Of a stretch of DNA of 64,000 bases, positions 46,424 through 56,135 are shown piece by piece; position 1 is the first letter of the stretch; each line of letters starts with the position of its first letter. The notes beneath the pieces are model-generated. The model ran no database searches and was not told the origin of the DNA. It saw nothing but the letters and a program-made list of their open reading frames with translations. Both the position numbers and the translations under genes were made by a program. The DNA is from Sophora flavescens (taxonomy: Eukaryota; Streptophyta; Magnoliopsida; Fabales; Fabaceae). The stretch spans positions 79,509,228 through 79,573,227 of the forward strand of contig CM061068.1 of NCBI GenBank assembly GCA_030762895.1, read 5' to 3'.

Positions 46424-46702
46424 GTTTAAATAAGTTTTTGGTCCCAACAAAGTTCACAAATCTTGGTTTTAGTCATTGTAAATTTTTCCTTAGGATTTCG
46501 TCCCTGTATTTTCAAATTTTTGGAAATGGTCCCTGCTGACATGGCATTCCGTTTGCCACGTCAGCAGTTAATGGAAAGAGATGACGGTAGGGACCATTTT
46601 CAAATTTTTTGAAAGTTCAGGGACGAAATCCTAAGAAATTTTTTTGCAGGGACTAAAACAAAAATTGGTATATTTTGCAGGGACAAAAAACTTATTTAAA
46701 CC
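46424..46702. mobile_element. MITE copy B (GTTTAAATAAGTTTTTGGTCCC ends)
   Basis: The left terminus GTTTAAATAAGTTTTTGGTC and right terminus GACAAAAAACTTATTTAAAC are inverted with one or two mismatches. About 279 bp, no ORF. Its internal AAATTTTTCCTTAGGATTTCGTCCCTG phrase matches copy A in both orientations, so most of the unit is palindromic. Confidence 0.7.
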
Positions 46703-46964
46703 TTATATTAAATTATATATTACAATTTATTAAAATTATATTATTTTAAATATTTAATATACATGTAAACTGTCGTGAGCGTGTTATATTTATTTAAGAT
46801 TATATATTAAAGGAAAATATATATCTAAAAATGTCTTCTCAATATTTCAAAAAAAAAAAAAAAACGTGTTCTCAAATATTATGTCGTATTTTATAGTAAA
46901 GTTTAATAAATTTTAATAAATTCCATATATAAATACAATATTTTAAGTAAAGTTAATAAGTAAG

Positions 46965-46998
46965 CCCGTGCATGGTATGGGTGAGGTAGCCCATTAGT
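46965..46998 (+). other. second Helitron-like terminus
   Basis: Hairpin CCCGTGC, loop ATG, GTATGGG (one G-T pair), followed after about 11 bases by CCATTAGTTT. Same layout as 3841-3870. No other Helitron feature seen. Confidence 0.25.
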
Positions 46999-47056
46999 TT
47001 AGTAGTATATCCCTAAATTTATTTGGCAATAGCAAGTCAAAAAACAAAAAACAGGT

Positions 47057-48331
47057 TGTTAATAGAAGAATTTTAAATTCTTGACAGAAATGGTTCCGAC
47101 AGGATGATAGAAAAATTGAAGGAAGAATTGTCAGATAACCACTATGAAGAGTCAAATTCAGCAGAATTGACAGATTAGAAAATTAACAAGAGTTGGTATG
47201 TCAGACAGATAAAGCCGTCAAGAAAGAAAAATGAGATACATTCGTCAAGAGTAAAATTCCCGACGAATACATTTAGCTGACTGACGGAGAAGTCGAAATA
47301 GTGACAGAAAGGTAAAACCCAGCTTTTGACAAAGTTGGTAATAAGAATTGTCAAACGAACAAAGTGTAGAAATGGCTAAGTCTTCAAGGTTGACAGCATC
47401 AGCAAGATAAGCCGTCAAACAACCAAACCGTGGGCAACAAGCAATATTGGCATAAAGCAGTTCAAAGGAATGAGCAGTTAGAGAAGTTTGCTTGTCAAAT
47501 AGTTTGAATCTGAACATAGCAAAACTGCCATACAGGTGGCAATTTTAAAGATATGAAGTTTTCTTTAGGCAGTTATTTTATATGTTTATAAATACTGTTA
47601 ATCCCGATGTAATGGAAGAGGTTACTTGATGCAATATCCTACATATCTCGATCACACAGCAGATAAAAGGATTATACTCAAGTATTCCCTCCACCCTTTT
47701 ATTATTAATGCAATGTTCAATTTCAATTCAATATCGGTTCATTTCATGCATTTACTTTTCTGCAATTTACATCTCTTGCAATTTATCTTTCATGTCTTTC
47801 ACTTGCTTTCTTTTAGCTTTTTGCACTTTAAATGCTTTCTTTTACTTGTCAACCATTTCAATTCCTGAAATTCATTGCTTTCCTTTAAATTTCCTGTTGT
47901 TTATTGCTTTCCTTTAATTTCATGCTCTTTATTTACTTTCTTCTAATTTTCTGCATTTTATATGCTTTCCTCTATTTTTATGTCATTTAAATGTTTTCCC
48001 TTAACTTTCAGTTTCTTTACATGTTTTTTATTTAAATTCATGCATTTCGCATCTTTTATCAATCAAGTGGTTTTTCAGACCATTTGAGTTCGTTTTCATG
48101 CTTTGAATGTTGTCAACTTTCACTATTGGCAATATTCTGTACATCTCATTTTAACACCAAGTCCTTGCCAGTATTTACCAGATTTGACTAATTTGTCAAA
48201 TTCATACTTGGCAGACACGCATACACATCCTTGCGAGATTACCGCATAACTCGTCCGTCCCCACACTCGTCTGATCTTAAATTATTTGTGACAAAAGGAT
48301 TTTGGACACCAACCAAAAACCAGCGTCAACA
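47057..48331 (+). repeat. 5' LTR of Tat/Ogre-like copy 2
   Basis: 1275 bp, TGTTAATAG...GCGTCAACA. The middle (about 47740-48060) is pyrimidine-rich with a degenerate repeat of the type TTGCTTTCCTTTAATTTC. Contains an ACTCAAGTATTCCCTCCACCC block shared with copy 1. Confidence 0.8.
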
Positions 48332-48334
48332 AAT

Positions 48335-48351
48335 TGGCACACCCAGTGGGA
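48335..48351 (+). promoter_or_regulatory. primer binding site of copy 2
   Basis: TGGCACACCCAGTGGGA, three bases after the LTR; two bases different from copy 1. Confidence 0.65.
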
Positions 48352-48463
48352 CGAGTTTAGAGTAACTCGTATAGTGTCAGGAATTTGCCATACAAATTTA
48401 TTTGTATGCGTTTACGGAGCGGAAAGGTGGTTCAAACATCGTCTATTTCCCAGAACTCTAAAT

Positions 48464-50446
48464 ATGAGCAGTGCAAGTGATGCAGGCGTAGTAGACACTA
48501 ACGCCGCTGTGTCAACAGAGGATGCTATTGCATCAGTTGACAATATTCCTGCAAACGAGGCTAATGCTACTAATGCAGAGGTAAATGGCACTAATGGTCT
48601 AGGTGCAAGAAGAGGCGTTTCTTACGCCCAGGTAGTCAATAGATTTGACGAAGTTGGTCAAGGAACACTCTCGTCACCAACTTCCCCAGTTTTACAACAA
48701 GTAAATGCATTAACTACTGGATTGTTGTCACGAAGTGTTGTGAATTCAAACCCAAGAGGGACTACACAGCCTCTCTCACAACCTTTGTATGGAATGCCTT
48801 ATGGTTCTACAACTGTCAATCCAAATACCCCATTTGCATACATACCATATCCAAATGGAATGACGATGGCTGCCCATACATCTGGACAGGCAGGGCCATC
48901 GACTGGGGGGCAAATTCCCAGTCATGCGAATGGGATAACTGGGTCAATGATAATTACCCATTCTCGACAAGAACAACCGGTAGAAAGGCCATATATATCC
49001 CCGTTGAGACAAATCCCACCAAATATTGTTGGTTTGTCGGAGGCTACCTTAGCCAATGTCCGACAACAGATTGATTCTAGTAACCATGACATGGTAAATA
49101 CATTTACTCAACAAATGAGTACAGTAATTACGCCATTAATGGAAAGCACAAATAATGCATGTTTGGCATTGACAAATGAGATACGTCGGTTAAATAGAGC
49201 CTTGGGTGTTGTAAACCCAGGAGGAAATCAAAATGCTGGTAGAAATCTCAATGCAAATGTCAACAGGATAAATCAACCACAAGTTGAACAACCAGAACTT
49301 GACGGATTTGAACAAGATGACGAACGGCAACAGCCCCATCGTCGAATTCCTTTGAGACGTGGAAATGTACATATTCTACGACCGGAGGAAGACGAGGATT
49401 TGATCATAAACCAGGGTGCTGTTGGAGCATTCCGTCAGAATGTTCTAAATCAAAACGTCAACCAAGTTGTCGAGCAAGCATTAAATAGGTTTGGTTTTAA
49501 CATAGGTTATGCCAACCAACCATTTTTTGCATCAACATTTCCTGATTGGGTCCAACAGGCAGAAATGCCTCGAGGATATAAAATACCCAAGTTGTCAAAA
49601 TTCTCAGGAGAAAGTGGAGAGTCGACAGTCGAGCATACTGCCCGATATACCATCGAGTTGGGAGATTTGGCTTTAGAGGAGGAATTAAAAATGAAATTCT
49701 TCCCTAGTTCGTTAACTAAGAATGCTTTTTCTTGGTTTTCAACATTAAGGCCTAATTCTATCCACTCCTGGAATCAGGTGGAAAGAAGTTTTCATGTCCA
49801 ATTCTTTAGGGGCGACTTGAAAATAGGGTTGACAGATTTATTTGGAATTAAAAGAATAACTAACGAATCTGCTGATGACTACCTGACTCGATTCCGTCAA
49901 ATGAGGAGTCGGTGTTTTACCCCTATTCCAGAGGCAGAAATAGTGAAAATTGCTGCCGGAGGTCTAGATTACCATATCAGAAAGAAACTGGTCAACCAAC
50001 ATTTGATAGACCTTGCCCAGTTAGGGGACAAGGTTCGACAAATTGAACAATTAAGAGCCGAAAAGATTCTTAAGCAAAAGGGATTCCTTAAGAGGGAAAG
50101 GGTTAATTTTGTCGGATGCAATGAATCCGACGAGGAGAGTAATGATTCTGAAGAGTATGAGGTAGATTATGTCGAACTAAAAAATGGTCCACCTTATATA
50201 TGTCAAGCTTTGAAGCCCGCAAGGGCCAAAGAAGGAATCCCTTTCATTAATAAGAAAGTATACACATTTGACGTGACCAAGGCCGATCAAATATTTGACA
50301 TATTACTTAAAGATAAGCAATTAAAATTGTCAGATGATCATAGGCTCTTGAAAGCCCATGAAATTAAAGATCGGAAATATTGTAAATATCATAATACTTT
50401 TGGTCGTGTGACAAATGACTGTATGCATTTCAGGGATATCATTTAA
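48464..50446 (+). pseudogene. Tat/Ogre-like gag (copy 2)
   Basis: A 660-codon frame from ATG 48464 (MSSASDAGVVDTN). Upstream MRLRSGKVV, the start in copy 1, is present in another frame because two bases are lost near 48457. Domains: Asn/Pro-rich N-terminus; capsid-like core (RSFHVQFFRGDLKIGLTDLF, ESADDYLTRFRQMRSRCF); zinc-binding KYCKYHNTFGRVTNDCMHF. A TAA at 50444 replaces the Gln seen in copy 1 after RDII. Largely intact and a good reference for repairing alignments of the family. Confidence 0.8.
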
Positions 50447-50452
50447 AAAGGT

Positions 50453-51710
50453 TTGACAGACGGAAGGTTGAAATTTTCAGACAAGAGATCGGAAATGAAG
50501 ATTGATACAGAACCCTTCGGTCCTGAAGCAAACAAGGCAGACCACCAGGTCACTATGGGAGTAGGCATGGTCAACATCATGGCCGGACAAAATATCCAAA
50601 TGGACTTGTCAGATCCATTTGATGTGTATCCGAAGCCAGGAGAACCACTAGTTGACTACATGACATGCAAAAAATCTGAGGGCATAATTAAAGTTTGCCC
50701 AAGATGTGAAGCGTTTTACGATGAAGTAGCCGCCAAGAAAGCCAGAGGGCAAAAACCACCATTGCATCGTCCAAAAGACAGAATTGAGCCTAGTGATGGT
50801 GGTAACCGGGGCGGGTTTTCGCACTCAAATAGCCATGCTGGGTCCAATAGTGTACAGAGGAATGTTGCATCTGTTGTAAATAGACAGGCAAATAGCCGTC
50901 AGCAACACATGCACCAGTCAAGATCCAGACAAAGACAAGATCGGAGGTTGGCTTGAAGAGCCAATCAGAGGATCAGCAGTAAGACAGGCAAATAGACGTC
51001 AGCAACACATGCACCAGTCAAGATCTGGACAGCACATCACTGACGGTTGGTTAGAAGAACCAGTTAGAGGATCAGCAATAGGTAACTCTGTCAGTGGCAA
51101 ATTGAATCCTGTCAAGACCAGGATACCCCCGTCCAACGTAATAGTGGATCAATGGGTGAGCAATTCTGCCATGGCACAGTACTCGGAATTGCAAAAACAA
51201 ACATGGACTAGGAGGAGCAAGTTCAATAATCATGGAGCACTCTTTTGGAATGAAAATTACCGAAAGGGCCAATTGGCTCAAAATGCTCAGATGACAGGGC
51301 CTGGTCTTTCAGGGCCCTCGACTCAATTGGCTATCTCCAAGAGCCAAAAGAGGAGGCTGCAGAGACTCCGACAGGCTCAGAAAAAGAAGCTTGCCAGACA
51401 GGGAGGCGTCATTATAAAAGAGATGCCTTCCCATGATGCTGGTTGCTTGGTTGCTACAACTGACAACAAAGTTGATAAGAGAGGAGATACCAAGATGAAG
51501 AGCGTAATAGTGAATCATCCCATGGAAGCTGATGTGAAGAGACCCAGTAATCAAACCAAGCAAAGTAAACCTGCATCCCAGGTTTTCATGGAAAAGAAGA
51601 CTTCAGGCCAAACATCTTCACCAGTGAAACCCAGAGGCAAATGGCCTGTCGGATTGACAGAAGTGGAGAAAGTTGCAGGGCTTGAGAAGAAGGTTGAGGC
51701 CAGAATATAA
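50453..51710 (+). pseudogene. basic linker between gag and protease (copy 2), broken by a 100 bp duplication
   Basis: Contains CPRCEAFYDEVAAKKARGQ and SKSQKRRLQRLRQAQKKKL. A 100-base tandem duplication (50882-50981 and 50982-51081) shifts the frame at about 50956. A stop (TAA) follows EARI at 51708. Function of this linker is unknown; the Cys pair and basic runs suggest nucleic-acid binding. Confidence 0.6.
50882..51081 (+). repeat. 100 bp tandem duplication in copy 2
   Basis: Two units beginning AGACAGGCAAATAG, 100 bases apart, differing at a dozen or so sites. The second unit matches copy 1 better (it keeps the frame into EEPVRGSA), so the first is the added or more decayed one. Confidence 0.75.
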
Positions 51711-51719
51711 GAACAACAA

Positions 51720-52768
51720 TTGACTACGTTCAAGCCTGAATGCGATTTAACCAAAGAGGAATTATCATTCGATGCTGTCATTGAAGCATTGAATGATCCG
51801 AATGATGACATGAACGTAAGTGGAGCCATGGACACGGATTGCCAAAATGAGGATTGGGCCGACATCATAGAAGCACTAGACAATTGTGGAGCAGGAATTG
51901 CTCGACCTTTGTCAGATAGGTCAGGGTCAGATGACGAGAGTGATTTAAAAAGAAATCACGGCAGAACAGTTGGAGGTACATTCTTAGATGAGGACCCAGA
52001 TAATGAGGTTATATTGGAGCCTGGAATGAGAATGAAGATAGGTTTGATTTTTTTCATCCCAGTAGAATACGAGGGATATTTTGAGTTTGATCTCTTTGAT
52101 GACGACAGTGATGTCGTCAACAATGCAGGAGACCCAAGTGACCACTGGATGTGTGTTCAAGAAAATTTAGTTACTGTATTCGACAACGTGGCTCAGTTGG
52201 AGAAACCTACAGACGAACAGAAAAATCATTTAAGACCTTTACATGTGAAGGCCATAATCGATGGAAGACCTACCAATAGAGTCTTAATTGACGGAGGCGC
52301 TGCTGTAAACTTGATGCCTAGAGCGATGGTGTCACTGACTGATATGGTTGTAACTGACTTCAGTGGCAAACATCTCCGTCGGATGGTGTCACTTTATTAA
52401 ACATACAAATTGGCACTGTCGAAAGAATGACATTGTTCGTCATAATTCCAGCCAAGTCAAGCTACAACATTTTGCTTGGCAGAGATTGGATCCACGCTGT
52501 AGGGGCAGTTCCATCAACGGTACATCAAAAGGTGATTTTATGGAATGAACAAGATCAAGTGGAGATTGTGGAGGCAGACGACAGTGCTTGCTATGCTCAG
52601 CAATCACATATTGACTTCCGGGTGTATTCTCCAAATGTGAAGCCTATAACTGCTACTGAAGGGGTTATCAACAAGGAAATGTTGGAAGGAAACCTTCTTA
52701 GCCAGTTTGGAGTTACAATACAGGACAAGGCCGACAAGACTCGGCCAGAATCCGACAATGAGCCTTGA
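51720..52768 (+). pseudogene. Tat/Ogre-like protease (copy 2)
   Basis: 51720-52400 and 52427-52768 in different frames. LIDGGAAVNLMPRAM gives the active-site region; compared with copy 1 about 12 residues after PRAM are lost. A frameshift near 52385 separates it from MTLFVIIPAKSSYNILLGRD. The frame ends TGA at 52766-52768, overlapping the pol ATG at 52758. Confidence 0.75.
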
Positions 52769-54274
52769 AACCCACTTGAGAAGATTGTCGGTCTATCTGG
52801 CCGACAGAGAAGTACACACTGTACAGGGTGTGTTGACAGATTGTATAATTGACGACGGCCCTTTGGGTTTTAAAAAAGGAGCTGAAGTCAAACAAAAGGT
52901 GAAAGTAGAGGATCCTCTGGAAGAAATAAATTTGGGGACAGAAGAAAAGAAAAGGCCCATTTTCATCAGTGCTTTTCTGCCAGAGGATTACAAACAAAAA
53001 CTCGTCGGATTAATAGCGGAGTACAAAGATTGCTTTGCATGGGATTACGATGAAATTCCTGGTTTAAGCAGGGATCTTGTTGAACATCGCCTACCACTAA
53101 GGGAGGATTGCAGGCCTGTTAAACAAGCAAGTAGACGGTTTGCTCTAGAAGTGGTACATAAAATCAAGGAGGAAGTACAAAGACTGCTCAAAGCAAATTT
53201 CATTCGAACAACCAGGTATGTCGATTGGCTTTCTAACGTAGTCCCTGTCATTAAAAAGAATGGCAAAATGAGGGTATGCATAGATTTCAGGAATTTAAAT
53301 ATGGCTACCCCCAAAGATGAATATCCGATGCCTATAGCCGACATGCTTGTCGACTCAGCATATGGAAATGAAATTTTAAGTTGTATGGATGGCCATGCAG
53401 GGTATAATCAGATCTTTATAGCCGAAGAAGATGTATCAAAGACTGCCTTCAAATGTCCAGGAGCAATTGGGACATATGAATGGATTGTCATGCCTTTCGG
53501 TTTAAAGAATGCAGGGGCCACCTATCAACGAGCAATGAATACAATTTTCAATGATGTTATTGGAAAATTTTTAGAAGTATATATTGATGATGTGGTCGTT
53601 AAGTCCAAAACCAAAGATGACCATTTGGAGCATCTGAAGCAAGGATTTGAGAGAATGAGAAAGCATAATCTCAAGATGAACCCAGAGAAGTGTAGTTTCG
53701 GAGTGTCGGCTGCCAAATTCCCAGGATTCCTGGTCCACAAAAAAGGAATTGAGGTAGACAAGAATAAAGCCAAAGCAGTCATGGAAGCCTCGACGCCGAC
53801 AAATAAGAAGGAACTACAATCCTTCTTAGGTAAGGTTAACTTTCTAAGAAGATTCATATCAAATCTGTCATGGAGGACAAGAGTATTCTCACCATTAGTC
53901 AAGTTGAAATCAGAGCAAAGCTTCGTTTAGGAACCTTGTCACCAAGAGGCTTTCGACCAGATCAAGCAATATCTAGTCAATCCACCGGTCATGATGCCTG
54001 CAGTACCTCGTCGACCGTTGAAATTGTACATATCGGCATCTGAGGACACTATAGGATGTTTATTAGCCCAGGATGATGATGACAATGTTGAAAGGGCTGT
54101 GTATTATCTAAGTAGAGTTCTAAATGATGCTGAAAAGAGATATAGTGCAATAGAAAAGTTATGTTTAGCATTATATTTCTCTTGTACGAAACTTAAATAT
54201 TACATGATGCCATGTCATGTATTAATTGTTTCCAAAACTGATGTGATAAAATATATGTTGTCCAAACCAATCCT
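52758..54274 (+). pseudogene. Tat/Ogre-like reverse transcriptase and partial RNase H (copy 2)
   Basis: Starts ATG 52758 (SLETHLRRLSVYLADREVHT). The full reverse transcriptase is visible: KANFIRTTRYVDWLSNVVPV, RVCIDFRNLNMATPKDEYPM, CMDGHAGYNQIFIAEED, PFGLKNAGATYQRAMN, YIDDVVVKSK, KCSFGVSAAKFPGFLVHKKG. A TAG at 53928 replaces Trp. The RNase H fragment continues to KYMLSKP and is cut by the CACTA end at 54275. It is the intact counterpart to the deleted region of copy 1. Confidence 0.85.
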
Positions 54275-54645
54275 CACTAGTGCAATAAGTGCTTTTTACG
54301 TCAGTTAAAATTGATTTTTTACGTCAGAATATTGACTGATGTAAATACAGCTGACGTTAAAAGTTAAACTTTTAACGTCAGTTGAGAACTGACGTTAAAT
54401 ATAACACTATTAACGTCGGTTCTTTAACACAACTGACGTTAATTTTGTCAAAATTAACGTCAGTTATTTAACATAACCGACGTTAATTTTGTTAAAACTA
54501 ACGTCAATTGTTATCAAGAACTGACGTTAAAGGTGTTAATTTTAACGTCAGTTGTAATAAACAACTGACGTTAATAGTGTACTGTATATTTTTATAAAAT
54601 ACTTTTAACGTCAGTTGTATGATACAACTGACGTTAATAGTTTTT
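54275..54645. repeat. left TIR and subterminal repeats of CACTA element
   Basis: CACTA terminus followed by tightly packed TGACGT motifs in alternating orientation, such as TTAACGTCAGTT, then a few bases, then AACTGACGTTAA. In characterised CACTA elements subterminal repeats bind the element's own regulatory protein. Confidence 0.8.
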
Positions 54646-54824
54646 TTTTTTAAATTCAGTTTTAAAATATCACTCCCCTAAGCCATCCCTGCATTCAGTA
54701 AATATCCCAGTAACACAGAATATCACACACATTACAGAATTGCAAAGGAAAAATGGAACAATGATCCATATGTATGCCTGTTCAAAACAATATATATTTA
54801 CTAACATAGGTTATAAATGTATAC

Positions 54825-56116
54825 TGATAAGCCTCTGGTTCATCTAGTTTTATGGCTAGTATGACCAGGGTTTTGTGCAAATTATATCCTATTTTCACCT
54901 AAATTAGATTAAATTGTCCTCAAGCAAGGTTTTGAGTCTCTAAAGTAGTTTTAGGTTAATTTAGCCAGTTTTGAGTCAAATAATACACTTATAGCTGTGT
55001 CTTTGTTTTCAGGTTAAGTTGGAAGTCAAGAGAATAAAGAAGCAGGTGATTCGCCTCGCGAACCTGAAAGCCAGCAGAACAGTGAAAATGTCATCCTCTC
55101 TGGTTCGCCTCGCGAGAGTTTCTTCGCCTCGCGGCCCCGAAGGCTGACTGTTCCAAGAAAATGCAAGGTTTCTGTGTCGCCTCGCGAACACTTGACTCGC
55201 CTCGCGAACAATAACTCGCCTCGCGAGCCTGGAAGTCAGAAAGCATCACGGTTGGCCCCTGATGTTCATAACGGGCGTAATAAGAAGACTCTTCAGATTC
55301 TCGCCCCACGAGTAGTCCTTCGCCCCGCGAGAATGCCAAAGGTTGCTGACTCTTCACAATATTCGCCTCGCGAATTAGGGCTCGCCTCGCGAGTGGGCTG
55401 AATTTCTGAATAATTATAAATTGCCATTCTGAACAGCTGGAAGGGACTTTTGCTTCTCCATTGTTCTGTTTACATTTTTTTCTGTGTGTTTTCGTTTTTC
55501 ATGGAGAACTAAGTTTCTAGGATTAATCTATTGTAATCGATTTCCACCACACTTGAGGTTCTTGTATTTCCTGTTTTGTATGCTTTTCCCTTTTCAATGC
55601 CATGCTTTATATTTCTGTTTTCTTAATTCAGGAGTATATTGTGTTGTGTTGATTAATTTCCGGTGATATTATGTTCCTATAATTAATCGCGTCTGCTTAA
55701 TTCGCGTGTGTACGTTTCGTGTTCGCTTAGTTCACGAAGGGCTTAACCCCGTTTGCTTAATTCGGGAATAGGGACATGTATCTGTAGTAGTGGTTTCGCT
55801 TGTAAATTGTTGCTACAACCGGGAGGGGATTAGAATCTGCTTAGGGCTTGGAAATTGCATGAACCTATGATAGTTGGGAAATCGAGAACAATAGATTAAT
55901 CGTTTTTAGATATTTGACAATCTCTTTGAATTGCCTTGTTTCATTGCTCTGTTATTATTTTGTTTTCTTATTTGCATCCCAATCCAACCCCCCAAAACTG
56001 ATTTTTGTGAAAAATAACACTTTAAGAGTCCTTGTGAGACGACATCCGAGTTGTCGCCCTAACTACAGTTTTAAAACCCGCTCGTTCTTTTTGGCGCGTG
56101 CGCGACAGCGCGACCA
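54825..56116 (+). repeat. solo LTR of an Athila-like element
   Basis: 1292 bp, TGATAAGCC...CGCGACCA, flanked by an exact duplication TATAC (54820-54824 and 56117-56121). No internal sequence, so the body was lost by recombination between LTRs. Its last two-thirds match 60258-61026. It sits between the CACTA left subterminal region and the transposase, so it inserted into the CACTA element. Confidence 0.85.
55047..55400. repeat. CGCCTCGCGA palindrome array in the solo LTR
   Basis: About ten units of the form TTCGCCTCGCGAA / CTCGCCTCGCGAG with TCGCGA cores (at 55048, 55103, 55125, 55170, 55197, 55215, 55362, 55382) and variants (CGCCCCACGAG, CGCCCCGCGAG). Strongly GC- and CpG-rich against an AT-rich background. 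Confidence 0.75.
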
Positions 56117-56135
56117 TATACTAAGTTTAAACTAC

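Larger units (their letters stand above)
47057..54274 (+). mobile_element. Tat/Ogre-like retrotransposon (copy 2), truncated by CACTA element
   Basis: 5' LTR (47057-48331), primer site, gag, linker, protease and reverse transcriptase are present on the plus strand. The sequence stops inside RNase H at 54274, where the CACTA terminus begins. No 3' LTR lies in the window. Same family as copy 1: collinear proteins and related LTR ends (TGTTAATAGAAGAATTTTAAATTC against TGTTAGCGGAAGAATTTC). It lacks the 185-base gap seen in copy 1. Confidence 0.85.

Noticed and set aside
55026..55401. Overlapping frames in the CGCCTCGCGA array (for example 55091-55357)
   Set aside because: Open only because the repeat unit lacks stops; no conserved protein.
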